NCBI GenBank assembly: GCA_030765055.1
Contig: CM060951.1
Coordinates: 45,524,219 to 45,588,218, forward strand
Reading direction: 5' to 3'
Length of the DNA stretch: 64,000 bases
From: Mantis religiosa
Taxonomy: Eukaryota > Arthropoda > Insecta > Mantodea > Mantidae
The position numbers were made by a program, and so were the translations under genes. Under the pieces are notes generated by a model. That model ran no database searches. It saw only the letters and a program-made list of their open reading frames with translations, and was not told where the DNA came from. Positions 12,078-26,088 of this stretch are shown piece after piece (position 1 is the stretch's first letter; every line of letters starts with the position of its first letter).

Positions 12078-12653
12078 TGGTCTTTCAACAAGAGTGTCCT
12101 ACCTTCGACATGTGATAACTGTCGTTTTTATTGAGTTACAACAGTCATTTTTTCACGTGGTTACAATTGTTATTGATAAATAGCCATATAACGTTACAGC
12201 AACGTTCAGCAACGCGTAGAAATTGTAAACATTTATTATGCAAAACGAAGATGGAGAGGTTCTGTCCATGGAGAAAAATACCGGAGATTTACAAGGGACT
12301 ATTTTTGACCTCAATGGATCTGAAAAACATCTGATTCCAGCTAGATAGTGGCACATGTCATACTGCTCTCGAAACAATCGATCTTTTGAAGGAGAAGTTC
12401 AGAGGTTTCATCATTTTCTGTGGGGTGATGTTAACTGGCCCCGATATCATGTGATTTAACGCCGTCGGATTACTTTTGTGGGGTTAAGATAAATCGGGAG
12501 TTTATTCCAGCAATGATCTTGTGAATAGCATTACGCGTGTCATTCGTGAAGTTGGACCTAATTTACGTTCTTGTGTCTTTGAAAATTGGGTTAACCGTAT
12601 ACGCGCAAATCAACGAAGTTACTTAACGAGGTTCGACACTTGTTGAAAGACCC
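12078..12653 (+). mobile_element. Short Tc1/mariner-type transposon with intact inverted ends
   Basis: Ends match in inverted orientation (GGTCTTTCAACAAG at the left, CTTGTTGAAAGACC at the right) and TA flanks both sides. Across several frames the right half reads like the C-terminal half of a Tc-like DDE transposase: CHTALETIDLLKEKF, then GDVNWPR, a TPSDYFCG-like block, and VNRIRANQRSYLTRFDT. At 576 bp it is far shorter than an autonomous element, so it is an internally deleted relic. The small ORFs at 12,131-12,377 are not genes. Confidence 0.82.
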
Positions 12654-15600
12654 TATAATAGAATCTAACGATATCCTCTGGTAGGGAAGAATAGGGATAG
12701 AAAATCTTGTTAAGGATTGTGTAGGAAAGAAAACAAAGAAAACAATTTCTTTGAACAATGTCCATATTATTATAATTATAATTATTCCCACATACACACG
12801 GCACGTTGTGAACCTTTTCTTATCTGTATGTAATATTAATATATGTACATGGTACAATCTGTATACACTTACACCCTTTTATTATTAGTAGTAATAATAA
12901 TTATATTTAAATCCAGGGTACACCAGAACAGTTTTTCCCTTTTTGAATATACACTGAATATATCTGTTTGGTGGACACAGTACGTGCATCCATCAGAAAA
13001 TAACACAGTAATAGTTTGTTATTTGTGTCATACAAAAAACTGCATCTGTACAACCATCTCAAATATCGTCGCCATCATTATCAGTATTTATCATTTAAAT
13101 CATTCCTATAATGTTACGTACTTACACAATAAACATTATTTCATTCTTTTAATTAGATTTGAGAAGCATCACCCATAGTATGAATATGGTTTATTGCTTT
13201 CTTATTGCAAGGAGCCATTCATTTTGGCTTTAAAATGGGCAAAATAAGAAAAAGACAGGCCTTACACAAATTTAATTATTGATCAAAACTCTATTTATAA
13301 AAAAAGCTACATATACGACAATCTGCAAGTAAGTTTATGCGACGTACACTTATCAAGTGGGAAGAGGGTTTAATGGAGATTTTGAACAAGGTTTAGAGGA
13401 TATTTTGCAGTAACAGGGATAGCAAGGTCGTCGAGGAATTTACGTATATATCAAAGGTTAAAAAACAAAATAGTTCGCGATAGCGTATACCAAAATGCAA
13501 TAGATTTAACCTCAAGTCAAAATACAGCTGAAATGTGATTATGAACTCTTCTGCTAACTGAAAGCAGTGTAAATTAAACTACTTGCTAAAAGAAAGGGGG
13601 GAGTAATTGACGAATCGTAATTAAAAAAATACAAAAGGGATTAACTCCACATATTTTCTCTTCCGTTAATTGATTCTAACACCAATAGGAGACGAGAACC
13701 TAACTACGTCTTACGACGTCATGCACTAACAACGTGTCAAGGGGGAAATCGATGCGAAACTAGATTTTTATTACTTTTTTGTAAATATACACATCCCGCT
13801 TAACAAATAATGACTAAAATAAATTTGAACAGTTTACATTTTATCTTTATAAGGCCCATGATCATATTTTACTCAACTGAAAATAGTTTCTCAGTGTAAA
13901 TGCATATTGTCCAGACAATAACACGTAGAATAGTAGTAATATATTCATTTTTCTCTCCAGTCAAAAGGTACAGCTAACAACACAGGGCATGGGAGTTTAA
14001 CATAGAACCTGATAAAGTCAACAGGTACAACCACGTCATGCTACATTTTCTCTAGGTATTTTTTTTAATATTTTTGGTGTTAAGCTTCATCAATTTCTCC
14101 TTAATTTTACTTTCCACTTCCCGAGTTTCTTCAGTAACAGACTGGACGGGTTTTCAGCCTAATAATTTCCATTTCTAATATCAGAAACACTCTCTTTTAA
14201 CCTTTAAAATTGGATGTGTTATGAATGACTATTTTCCCCCAAAGCCAAAACTCTGCACCTATAATCGCCTCTTTGCAACGGAGATGAAACTGGAATATGG
14301 CACGAATAAAATAAAATACACGAGCTGCCAAAGAAGATCACCCGTAAAGAGCTACCATTTCCGTCTAGTGTATTACCAAAGCTTGCATGTATCCCGGCAC
14401 ATTCAGTTCGCCTCACTGATCACATCCAACATTTTACTATTCCTTTATATAAAACTTAGATTAAACGATTTATATTTATACATTTGTTTGCAAGGGTAAT
14501 GAGCATGTAAGAATTAACAGACCTAATCTAGAGAAGTGTTGAAGGCTGCGTTGTGGTCTTCAAAACCGGCATAGATTCCTGCTTCGTCCGTCACTCGCGC
14601 CGTAAAATCTTTATAGCGAAAATAGCAGAAAATAGACAACTGAGGCGTCTCTTCGGACATTGCAAAGCGCATTTCATAATTATTACTGTATAAAAATTAT
14701 AAAATCTGACGTTCCTCTAGTCGAAAAGTGCATGGAGTACTTGAACAGTGTTTGATAGACAAAAAAGTGAAAAATACAACTCCAAAAAGGTTCATATTGA
14801 AATAGTCTTATAAAACTCATAAAATATATCTTTTATAAGCAAAATTTCTTCAGTATTAGCATTCGAAAAAACAGATTATCCTGCGGTCGTCACCACTCCC
14901 ATTGCAACTGTCGGATGTTTTGTGAACGACAGCGCTTAGCACTTTTTTGAGAGTAATGGCGAGCTTGGGAGAGATTTTTACTTGGACGAAGGGGCTGGGG
15001 AGGGACAGACGTAGTGCAGTCAAACGATAAGAAAAACAGCGCGGCAACATGCAATTCTAACTTTTCCGAAAACCTAAGAGAAACATCAAATAGTGGCAGT
15101 GAACAAATAAATTCATTACATTTCTGGCCTTCCTCCTGTAGTAGTCTGGGGACGATTCAAACAAGTGCGCGCCATATTGTGGGTAAAAATATAGGCCGAA
15201 ATGTTGGTTGCGGGTTATAAAGACAGAAAAAGGAGAGGATGTGTGCATTGCAAATGACGAGGTGAAATTTGATATGTTTAATTTATTTTATATATATATG
15301 TTTAACTTTTATGATTATCTACTTTTTAAAAAGATTCTGACTACATTGCAACTGTTTTGTTTTCTGCTTTGCCTAGCTTACCCAAAAGGAAAAAGTGAAA
15401 TACTTCTTGCCTTTATTCTCTTGTTTAGTTCCTAGCGTTTTAAGTTTGAGTTTTACATTATATTAGGTTTAATATAATTATCTTTTCAAACTAAACCGAT
15501 TCCTTTGTTTAATATATGTAACGCGTGAACGTTGTATGCTTAGTAAAAACATTTTGGGTTATTTATAAATAGAAATTTGTGAGCAGTGTTACAGGACATC

Positions 15601-18600
15601 CAAAGTTGTCCTTCTCTTTTTGTAAATATATAAGACATCTTTATTATTACTGTGTTATCCGCTAAATAATGTATATAATTAATTATTAATTTATTTTTAA
15701 AGCAAGCTTTATCACTGCGTGTAAGAAGAACACCAAATTTAAAAATAAACAAGTGCATAGGTTATACGTAAACATAATGTTAAAAGTGCTTCAGACAGGG
15801 ACTTTGAGGTATATAGGAACAAATATGTTTAACAGTAAAATATCTCCTTAACATTAGTGTTTTCAGTGAAACTTAGTGTTCCTAGAGAAAACAAATGCTG
15901 TTTGAACACCTCTGAGATAACATAAAGCTATATCGATCATCCATATAAATATTATTAGTATTCTTTCCATCACAGAAGGCATATGGGTTTCATGTGGCTA
16001 TACGAGGAAAGATGGAGGATAAAGTAAAACATGACAGTCGACAACACTACACAAACTAACAGGCCATTTGGTTGAGTGAAAGGATTGGGGACAAGTTACT
16101 ATTGGCTCATCTAAGGCCATCACCTACCGAGTTTACGGCGATGATGACCCTATCTTCCTGTACACCTCACTTCTATTCCTCACTAGCTTCCCCAGATAAC
16201 AAAAGACGAAATAAAGTTATGCCCCAATACCAACAGCTCAAAACGTAACATTAAGCTGATACAGAGAAAATTGTACAAATTCGCATTATTACAAATACTA
16301 TGACGTTTCTTATCTATGTCACCAACAATAACACTTCGCTTCGTTTGGAATCAGGAACAAAAATTACTAATTAAAACGAAATAAATTACTAAGACAATCT
16401 ATTGGACGCAACTGAATTATCTTTCTAATATCTGCAATCTAGACGCTTTTTTCCTGTTAACTTTGGTATCACCATTTATCACTCCAATGATGTGCACAGG
16501 TGCCAAAACTTTGTATATGGAAGTGCAGGAGACACTAATCACTTGAAACAGGATTCATTTGTTATGATACACAAATACCATTTTTGTAACCACTATAATT
16601 TATATATATAATATTTTCATAATTCCAGGTGATTACTGTAATGTTTTTTTTTTCTTGCATTTGTTTGTTCATACACTAAATGTCATTTTAAGAGCTTCTT
16701 TCACAAGAAGTTTTTAAACATAAACACTTACAGCTATTATTTTTTTCTATAATGTATGACAAATGCACACACAAAACACAAGCATACATTATTTTCATTT
16801 GTTATGTTTCATTTTGGTTATTATTACATCTTTTTTTTTCATAACAAAGAGGTAACGGTTTCTAACCATTGTTGTACAATTAATAACATACATTTTACAT
16901 AATACCATAGTGTAAACATCACATTAAACCACAATAACACGTGTTAGATAAACTGGATATATAACACAATACTTTGACTGCATGCCTATCAAGGAAGACA
17001 TGCCCAGTATGGACAATTAAAAGTGTATCAGTGTTTGTTTGTGTTTCTGTGTAAATGTGTATGTGTGTATGTGTATTCGGTTGATGTGTGTCTGTAAAAC
17101 TTGTTTTTTAAAACATAGATGCCAAATGCTGATCGCTTGTCGAAGGAAGAAATAATATTTCTTTTCTTGTTAAAAGTTATTTAGTTTTAAATAGAAAAAA
17201 TACAAAACCTCGGTAAAAGTAGTTTAGTCACGCAACGGTGAACTATTTTTGAATGAAGTAATTTACTTACAGACACAAACTAGTTTATATGTAACATGAA
17301 AGTATACAATATGTTCAAGTAACAGTGACAGCGAGAGCAGTGATAACTGCAGTTCACCGCGACACCAGGAAATCGAAAGGAAGAATCTGAAGACGCCAAT
17401 ATCGAAGCCGCTGTCATCCAGTCTGACTGCAGATCGCGTGTTATAATTTCACTTTCGACTGATCTCTCTCTCCCATGTACGCAACAGTTATATTTTGATG
17501 TTCACACAAAGAGTTACACACATATAAGTGCATGACAACATGTGAGAGAAGCTCAGCGCACATCGACAGCGGTGATTCATAAGCGTTTTTTTGTATTTAT
17601 GTTATCATTTACGAACGGAGAAGCTGTATGATATCTAACAGATCACAGGCTTTCAAGGCCAGAGTAAATATAACTGGAAGTTATTATGGACTTAGACCTT
17701 TGGTCCACAAATGAGGCTGACATCAACAGCGCGGTGGAGCTCTTCTAGGAGAAAGTGGGGTTACATCTTAAGTATCTGTATTGACATATGTATACCGAGA
17801 TAAATACCGATAAACACTGGTATAAAGATTGCCAACACTTCAGACGCAAAGCAACCGTCTCCTAAAAGAATTCGACAGCGCCACTGAAGATGCCTACTGT
17901 GTCCAATGTCTGCAACTTCTATCTTCTATACAATAGCCCGGAAATAACTTCCATATATTTGTACTCAGTAAGTTTTCCATCCTTTCACCTTGTTAAGCAC
18001 AATGAGAACACAGCAATTACAGAAACTCCCTATGAAGAAAATTCAACTAGCATGAACAGCGGCATGAAGGCCTATTAACCTTAGTGAGAAGGCAGTTCAT
18101 CGTGATTTGATCAAGGAGATGTAACTCGTTTGATGATGAACCACGTAGCTTCAAAAATATCATACAGTTTCTCCATAAACCCAAATCAAGAATCATTCAA
18201 AGTATTTTCTTTTTGGGCGAGCGAGATATTAAACCTTTCAAAAGCTGGAAGCTCATCGGATTAGATACTCAGGGCTTGCGCCTTATTAAAAATGATGCAT
18301 TCATTGCTATGCTTCATTAAATGACGACACAGAAACAGCCATTACAGAGCTAAGCAAAATGGGTACTACTATAGGAAATGCCTTCGTACAAAGCTATATA
18401 GAATAATGGGATCTACATTGTATAAGTTTTGTTTAAACTTTATTGCTTTTCTGAATATCAGTCGGTACGAAGATTCATATACAAACACCCATTCACACAC
18501 AAATATACACCCATCCATACGCACGCAATCAGTAAACCCCTCCCCCCTCAAATGAAATGCATCATGATGTTTCTCAACATCGACTCACGTCAGTTGAGAC

Positions 18601-21600
18601 AGTTTTGACCGTCTAAAATGCAACAAACGTGAGTCTTTTATAGTGCAATTATAATTTACTTGAATCTGTATAAAAATCTATGAGAACTAGACCCCTCGAA
18701 AAACATAGCGATCAGCATTCAGTGTTTTTAATAATTGTTTTCTACATTATTAATATAATAACACATCATCAATACCAACCTTCAATAGTTATCTTAATCT
18801 CTTTTCAAAGAAATATCCTTCAATACAAGGACTCATTTTTCATATTCATTTTTTAACAATCTTACGGTATCAAAATACAGTTTCTCAAGTAAAAGTCACT
18901 GTATTACTTATACAGTGTAGTGTATTGCTTTGAATATGTCTAGTGTTAAAAATATTTCTACCGCAATAAAGATGCATAAAAACAAGGAAATAGATTTGTT
19001 CTCATTAACTGCATTGAGACAAAAAACTCAATGAAATGTAGAATAACCTCCCTAAAGCCTGACAGACGGTAGCCGCATACCCGTAGTCCACCATCATCAC
19101 CCGGTAGTAGCACAAACTAATCCGTAGGCCTAGTAAATTTCCAAGGAAAGTCTGCATTATTCCATCCATTTCCCTGATTTGCGTTTTGCTTAATTTGGGA
19201 TCTCTGCTGCATTTGTTTTATTGATTCACGTGAGTGAGTAAACCTCTATTCCTCTTTAATCGTTACACCAAACAGAACAAGTGAGAAATTAAAATAACGG
19301 GAATGACAATAAAATATACCATAAAAAAGAAACAACTTCAACTCTCACGTATTTAATAATATGCAAGAATAATAATTATATTAATTAATGCAGTCACTCA
19401 ATATCGTAGGACACTTTTATCATTGTATATATAATTTTATTTTTATATATAATATATATTCCATTTTTATTTTAGCTACCGACACTTTATCAGCTACTTT
19501 TCTTCGAGATAATCTTGCTCAAATTTGTTTTACCTCTGTTTTTCTAAATCGTCGTGAACTACAGAATAAAATAAAAACACCGTAGGCCACACGCCTTTCA
19601 ATAATATAATATTATACCGATTTGTACTGAGGATTTTTCAGCCGTTGTATTTCGATGACAGCCAAAAACTATTCATCATTACCGTTACAGGCCTTCGGAT
19701 CGGGAATAGCGCATTGATGCTTTGTTCGAAACAATAAAAACGTCTTTAAAAATTAAAATATCTATGGGGTACTAACGAAATGTGTCCATCTCTAGATGTG
19801 GAATAGAGCAGGCAGCATTTATTGTTTTCGTTCTTACTTTAACATCCGTAAAACTAATCCAGCCTGGAAAGAATGCAGATAGCTAGAAATGCTAGAACAG
19901 ATTTTAGGAACAGTTTAAAATGGAAACTAGAAGTAAAAGAAGGTTGGACTAGCATTTTCGCTTGTACCTCATAAATAAACGCAACTAAATGATAAAAATG
20001 CTTTATCATTCCAATCCAGGCTTGTCTTATAATTAGCTCAACTAAAGTCCGAAATAGAACTGAACCTAATATAAAATTTGAATCGCCCTCCCGTACTTTT
20101 ATTGACTTTTACTTTCACTTGTGAGTTATTTTAATGTTTTTAATATTATCATTATTGTAATGCGGTGTGCGGCCCGCCTTTCGATCCTTGCACCATTCGT
20201 TTTGGAGTTTTTTCATTATTATTTCTTATTACTATTATTACTATATCAAGTTGCACATTGACGTGGGAGGCGCTCGAGAATCATCATTTCCTTTCTCTCC
20301 CACTGGCATCTTCAGGAATATACATGGCATCCCATGCATGTGTGTTTTTATCAACTAACTAATTCTAAACAATGATTATGGCTATAGTTGCTACTCCAGT
20401 AGTACATCTAAAAGATAATTTTCATTGAAGCTACATTCACTACATCTATATTCTACACAGATTGTTTCTGTTGATTTTTTTTGTGTTTTTTTTTATATTA
20501 CATATACATATTACAGCATTGTTTAATATTTTGTTCTGGCGCAGTTCATTTTTTTTCCGCCAGGTGCCCATGCTGCAACTTACATTTTATTTCATAGTAA
20601 TCTACATTAAAACATTTAATAATTAATGTATATACAAATGCATAAAAGAATTAAAATATAGATGTGTGTATATTTAAATGTAAAATATAGTGTATTCAGC
20701 GTGAGTACAGAAGGGTGATAAGAAATTCCACCTTTCATTATTTTTTAAACATTCTCTGCTGCTGATTCGCAGGATTTTGTACACATGGTAGAAACCTCAA
20801 ATTATGATTCAAAAGATACAAACAATGATAGGCCCACATGTTTATCGTAGTGCCAAATCAAATTATGTAAATATCTTCTAACTAAATTCACTTTGATGGG
20901 AACCTTACAAGTTACAGAGTTAACAAGGAATTTTGTTACAAAATTAAAAATTGCACCCTCCGTCACCACATTTGGTCCATAAATATATAACAATTTTATA
21001 CAACAAATAAGATAATTCAATCCGTATTTTTTGTATTTCATAAGATACCCTGTAACCTAGTCGGAGTCGATCAAAAAGCAGGAGATATTTCTTTTTGCAT
21101 ACTTTTACAGTTTTGTTATATCTCAACAATATAGTTTTAAAACATAACCTCAAAATTCAATTAAAAATACACCATTCATCAAACAATTCCACAACAACAC
21201 ATAAAGCAAATAAAAAAAAAATGTCGCCCGGATGTTGCTGAAGCAAATTTAAAATGATAGAAAAGCGCAAGAAGACACCAAAGCGTAGTTGTGTATTATT
21301 ATATATACTTTTCTCAACAACATGATAAATGTAGAGGACGAATGCTTGACAAACAACTGACCATACAAGTGTGGTGCATTCAGTAACCGCTTGCATTCGT
21401 CCAGCATTTCGCGCAGCAATTAAAGAAAACTCCTTCCACTTTTTATCACCTTCGCAAGCGTTATGACTTTGCTTTTTTCTTCCCAGTATAAAGTTCTGTA
21501 TAAGTAATATTCATCATTATTATAGTTATGATAATTAATATTTAGCATATTTTGTATGGTAATAGATAAGAGTCCAGTATCATATAGCCATGCCTACATG

Positions 21601-21610
21601 CACACAACAT
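12654..21610. other. Long AT-rich stretch with no recognisable transposon
   Basis: No SINE, transposase or LTR was recognised over about 9 kb, in contrast to the rest of the window. Only simple sequence is apparent (GT-rich near 17,040; TAA/TTA runs). ORFs are short and AT-driven. It could be a long 3' UTR or a constrained intron of a minus-strand gene, but this is inference. Confidence 0.4.
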
Positions 21611-21749
21611 TTATGTGTTGTTCCGCCGGGGATGCAGGGGATGAAGTAACACTTCATCTTCTGCTGGAGTGGACACAACATTAAGCGATGATGATGGTGA
21701 CACAGACGAGGAAGTTCCCGGCGGACATATTGGGTGAGGAGGTGTAGGA
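21611..21749 (-). CDS. Candidate terminal exon, Ser/Pro-rich C-terminus (weak)
   Basis: A locally GC-rich island on the minus strand stays open for 45 codons to a TAA stop. It reads APTPPHPICPPGTSSSVSPS, then SSLNVVSTPAEDEVLLHPLH and PRRNNT. Upstream an in-frame TAA forces any exon to start at or after a TTAAG acceptor near 21,750. That acceptor has a poor pyrimidine tract. The entry phase would be 1, so it cannot join directly to the 60.4 kb exon (phase 0 donor). I do not recognise the protein. A chance frame in a GC-rich patch is the main alternative. Confidence 0.22.
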
Positions 21750-24509
21750 GCTTAATGTGTTAGATCCTTCTTCTTGAAAAATATAACACCAGACAATTTA
21801 AAACCGAGGGCAATAGACACAGTTAAAAGTTCACAACAGACATCCGGCGGAAATCGTGTCTCTCTGCTTTTTTCCTCTTTTTGTTACTCGCCTTCCTGCA
21901 TTATTGAAGGAAATAGCCTGTCACATGTATATAATAGTAATCATATATATTTTATAATATATATAGTTCATTATAATAACTGTCATTCATTTTTTTTTTC
22001 TTTTTTAAATTATACCGAACAAGTTCGATATTCAAGTCGGCACTGTTACCAACTTAACTAACAGGGGGCAGCAGTGACCAGGGGAGGAAAACAGATGAGT
22101 TGCAATCTCGCGCATCCAGTGTACAACCTGAGTTTTCCACAGTGATCCCAACCTAAAACAAAACAAGGATAGCTTCAACCATATCAGCAGCAAAATTCTT
22201 AGCTACAAACGCTACAATCTTTCACGTTGAAATTACAAATGATCTTTCTGACGTGTTTAAAATGGTTACAAATGAAATACAAAGGTAAGTCATAGCTGTA
22301 CAGTTATCAATTCGTTTGGGTTTCGGGAGATTAATCTAGGCCAAACTTTATTTTAATTTGAAGGGAAGCCGATTAGATGTGGGCATAAACAGTTTGAATT
22401 CTGTAATGGGTTACTTGTTTAAATTTCTCCCAAGCAGCATTTGATGATAATGGTGAAATTAAATGAGATATATTTGAAAAAAACCTAGGAGCTAACGTGC
22501 ATCGAATTAATACTGTCTTCCAACAAATTTTATGCTGCACCATTTGATTTGGCAAACCGGTTTAAAAAGATCTTCAGTCCAATTAATAATAATAATGATG
22601 ATGATGATAATAATAATAATAACATACTGTTAATTATTAGTATTATTAGCATCTTCATTTTATGTGACCTTGGGAACATAACGAAAGAAGAAAATTCGGT
22701 AAGGCAAGTGTCTCTCGAACACGGGCCACGAAAGTCAAGCGCTGACGACTAAACTTAACTCTTATGAGCAGTTTTGATTCAATAAGAAACCCCTGGATAA
22801 GATTTTGGCCTAGATTAGTCTCCTGAAATCTATGAGAAATGGACGACTTCCAAATTTTTCAATTACTCTTATAGGTGTTAGGATAACATTAATTAAAATT
22901 ATTCTATGGTTAGATAACTGAAATAAAGTGAAGAAGATTGTCGTGCATGTCCTAATATTCCATTAAATTTGGTAATTAAATTAGGTGCAACTGTTGTAAA
23001 AGTATTCCTAAATGTAGAACTAACTCATAGGCTTATCAGGAGTTTTTTAATTATTATAAATAAAAATATAAGTAACATATTGTTCTCAAATTTCAGAAAA
23101 ATAAAGAGATGAAAAAGGAATAATTGTAAGTGATAAAAAGTCTTATACAGCAATGACATTGGCGAGAACGTCATCAAACTGGAGCACGTAAACGAGCTAT
23201 CAATGTGGGATATTTGCAGACCTAGTTCTCATTAAATGACTTGCAAAGAAGCTGAGATATGGCAATATATCAAATTGGATAATTTATGTAATTTTCTGAA
23301 TTAACAAAGATGTTTAAAAAGCATTTATGTGATAATGCAGGTGATTCAACCACTGTATAATTTTAACATACATTAAAACAATTATGAGTAACACAAAATC
23401 CACTAGTTCACCTTAAATACCTTTAAGCTACATTTCTTTAAAAGGTCGCTCTTCTAAAATTATACTGGTCAGAATTGAACCATGGAGTATGAATTTATCT
23501 GTATATTGTTCCTATTTTAATGATTGTTCTTCATTTTTGTATTTCAGCAGTTGCGATTTTACAAAGTTTAAATTATCATTTTCTATTTTAGAAGAAGCAA
23601 TTATTTATAGATTAATGAATATTTTAACTGTCTCTGGAATGAAGTACAAATACTATCATAAAACTTGTAATTTCTTCGACGCTATCTGGACAGTCTTTGA
23701 CAATAAAAGAAAACAATGACGTTATTTGCCAATTGTACAACTGGAATTAGATGAAAATTCTTGCTTAATACCAATAGTTCAGAATTGTAACACTTTGGTG
23801 CGAGTAAAGGGGAATTATCTTTAGTCAGAACTTTAAACTGATGTCTATTATAGTCAACCGTAACCGTAGGGTTTAATTTGCTCTATGAATGATGTACATC
23901 TTCATTCGTGTTAATATTGAAGTTATATATCGAATTTACATCTGGAAAACAATTCAACTTCTTGAGTTCCTCTGACAAAGGTAACAGGTTCATGACATAA
24001 ATTTGGTGAGGTGCAATATTGAAAGGTTAAGAAAGTGTGTAAACTTCAGCTGATTTTTCTCCCGTTTTCACTCTTGGCTGAACTTACCTGTACATTAATT
24101 GGCATGTCATCCTCAATGATAGCCGTTAGTAAATGCTGCTGGTATAAGAGGACCCTGAAATAAAGAACCACAACAAAAATATTTCATAACTCTTTTACAA
24201 AATTAGATGAACTAATGTTAAGAACCCTAGCAATTTGATGTTGAGCGAAGTGCAAATGTTCATCATGTTAAATAGATACACCTCCTCAGTCACGAAGAAG
24301 CTATGAATAAAACATGTGAGCGTGTGCTCAGTATCGAAGGTTCTGTTTTGATCTTCAAGAAGCGCAAACAAGATATAACAAGTAAAAAGCACAGGAATGT
24401 ATTAAATGTCTCATTTACTTACTCCTGCTTGTTTTCTGTGAATGTAGGATACGAATATTAAGACACTATACCTTACAGCCTAAGCATGCAGTCCGTAATT
24501 CTTGCTGTA
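21750..24509. other. AT-rich spacer
   Basis: Holds an AAT/GAT trinucleotide run at 22,578-22,621 and no recognisable gene or transposon. Confidence 0.5.
22578..22621. repeat. (AAT/GAT)n trinucleotide repeat
   Basis: AATAATAATAAT, then GATGATGATGAT, then AATAATAATAATAA. Confidence 0.9.
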
Positions 24510-24705
24510 CGAGGGGGGGGGGCCAAAAGAAATGGGACTCCGAGCGCGCTGCCACTCGTAGACGTAATGCAGGGTTCTCACGCTAGGTGGTGTTAGTAGA
24601 GACCTTCACGAAACAGTTCTGCAGACGGCGTCTGTGTAGAGCTGAACGTGCAAGTGTGGTATTGTGTTTCTGTGACTGTTGGCGGGTTACTTCTGCGAAG
24701 TCGTT

Positions 24706-26016
24706 ATGGCAACTTTAGAAGAACAAGGGGTTTGTGTAAAATTTTGTTTCCTACTTTAAAAAACTGCAACGGAGACACACCAAATCTTCAGGAAGCTTTC
24801 CAGGAGGGCGCTATGAGCCGCACACAGGTTTTCGAGTGGTTTGGGCGCTTTAAACGTGGTGAGATGTGTGTTGAAGACCAAACTCGTTCTGGACGCCCTT
24901 CAACATCGCGAAATGAGGAGAACATTGAAAAGGTGCACCAAAAGATCAACGAGGATCGTCGCCAAACAATCGACCAACTTTCAGCAGCGACAGGAATCAG
25001 TTGGAGCTCGTGCCAGCGGATTTTGAGGGAGGATTTGCACATGAGACGTGTTGCTGCTAAATTTGCTTCACGCCTTCTCACACAGGAGCACAAAACCATC
25101 CGCATGAATGTGTATCAGGACTTGAAAACAGAGATTGCACGTAATCCAAACTTTGTTGTTGTTGTAATTTACTTCCTCCAACGTTAAGTCATATCGGACG
25201 ATGAATGGAATGGGTGAAATGATGCTCAAATGAGTCCGGGATCCATAGAGCTTAGAGTTACCCGACATTCGTCTTTCAGGATAAGGGAAAACCCCGGATA
25301 AAACCTTATCCAGGTAAGTCACCCTGACCAAGATTCGGACTCAGGACCTCTTGAACCTGAGGCAGACATGCTACCACCACGCTACCAAGGCGGGTGATCC
25401 AAACTTCTTGAACAAAGTCATTACAGGGGATGAGAGTTGGTGTTACGGGTATGACCCAGAAACCAAGCAAGTGTCAAGGCAGTGGAGGACTCCCAACTCT
25501 CCCAGACTAAAAAAAAAGCAAGGCAAGTGAGGTCAAATGTGAAGAAGATGATCATTGTCTTTTTTGATATTCGTTGAATTGTGCATCGGGAATTCGTACC
25601 CCCTGACCAGACTGTTAACCAGCACTTTTACTTAGATACTTTAAGGCGTTTGCGAGAGGATGTGAGGAAGAATTGGCAGGAACTTTGGCGACCAGTTGAC
25701 TGGTTTCTGCATCACGACAACGCTCCAGCACACACGGCCTTACGAGTGACACACTATTAGGCATCTCAGAGGTGGTCTGTCATTCCCCACGCTTCGTATT
25801 CGCCGGATCTAGTCCCGTGCGACTATTTCCTATTTCCACGAATGAAAAAAAACGCTAAAAGGGAAGCGTTATGACGATGTGGAGGCTGCAAAAACAGCTT
25901 CTCAAAGGACACTGGACAAAATCAAACTTGAAAAGTTCCAAACATGAAACCAACAGTGGGAAAAGAGACTTGACAAGTGCATCGCATGTAATGGAGAGTA
26001 TTTTGAAGGTGACTGA
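24706..26016 (+). pseudogene. Mariner transposase, D,D34D, inactivated
   Basis: The start ATGGCAACTTTAGAAGAACA is followed within 20 codons by an in-frame stop. The DNA-binding region then reads EWFGRFKRGEMCVEDQTRSG and RPST. The linker and second helix-turn-helix follow (INEDRRQTIDQLSAATGISW). After the SINE, FLNKVITGDESWCYGYDPET gives the first Asp. FLHHDNAPAHTA gives the second Asp and YSPDLVPCDYF the third Asp, so the triad is conserved. Several frameshifts around 25,520-25,680 and stops destroy the reading frame even without the SINE. Confidence 0.92.
25154..25396 (-). mobile_element. SINE family A nested in mariner
   Basis: Full-length minus-strand copy with a (GTT)n-like tail. It is flanked by ATCCAAACTT at 25,144-25,153 and 25,397-25,406. 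The transposase reading NPNF|FLNKV resumes exactly after the duplication, so the SINE landed after the mariner. Confidence 0.95.
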
Positions 26017-26088
26017 AGTAATTTTGTAAAAAGGTTCATCAATAAAATTTTTATGACAACAATCCAGTTTCTTTTGGGTTCCCCCTCG

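Larger units (their letters stand above)
24510..26088 (+). mobile_element. Near full-length mariner interrupted by a SINE
   Basis: The left end is TA|CGAGGGGG...CCAAAAGAAATGGGACT and the right end is TTTCTTTTGGGTTCCCCCTCG|TA, inverted to each other with TA duplications. Without the SINE and one copy of its target duplication the element is about 1.33 kb, the standard mariner length. The left end contains a G run expanded by a few bases. Confidence 0.93.
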
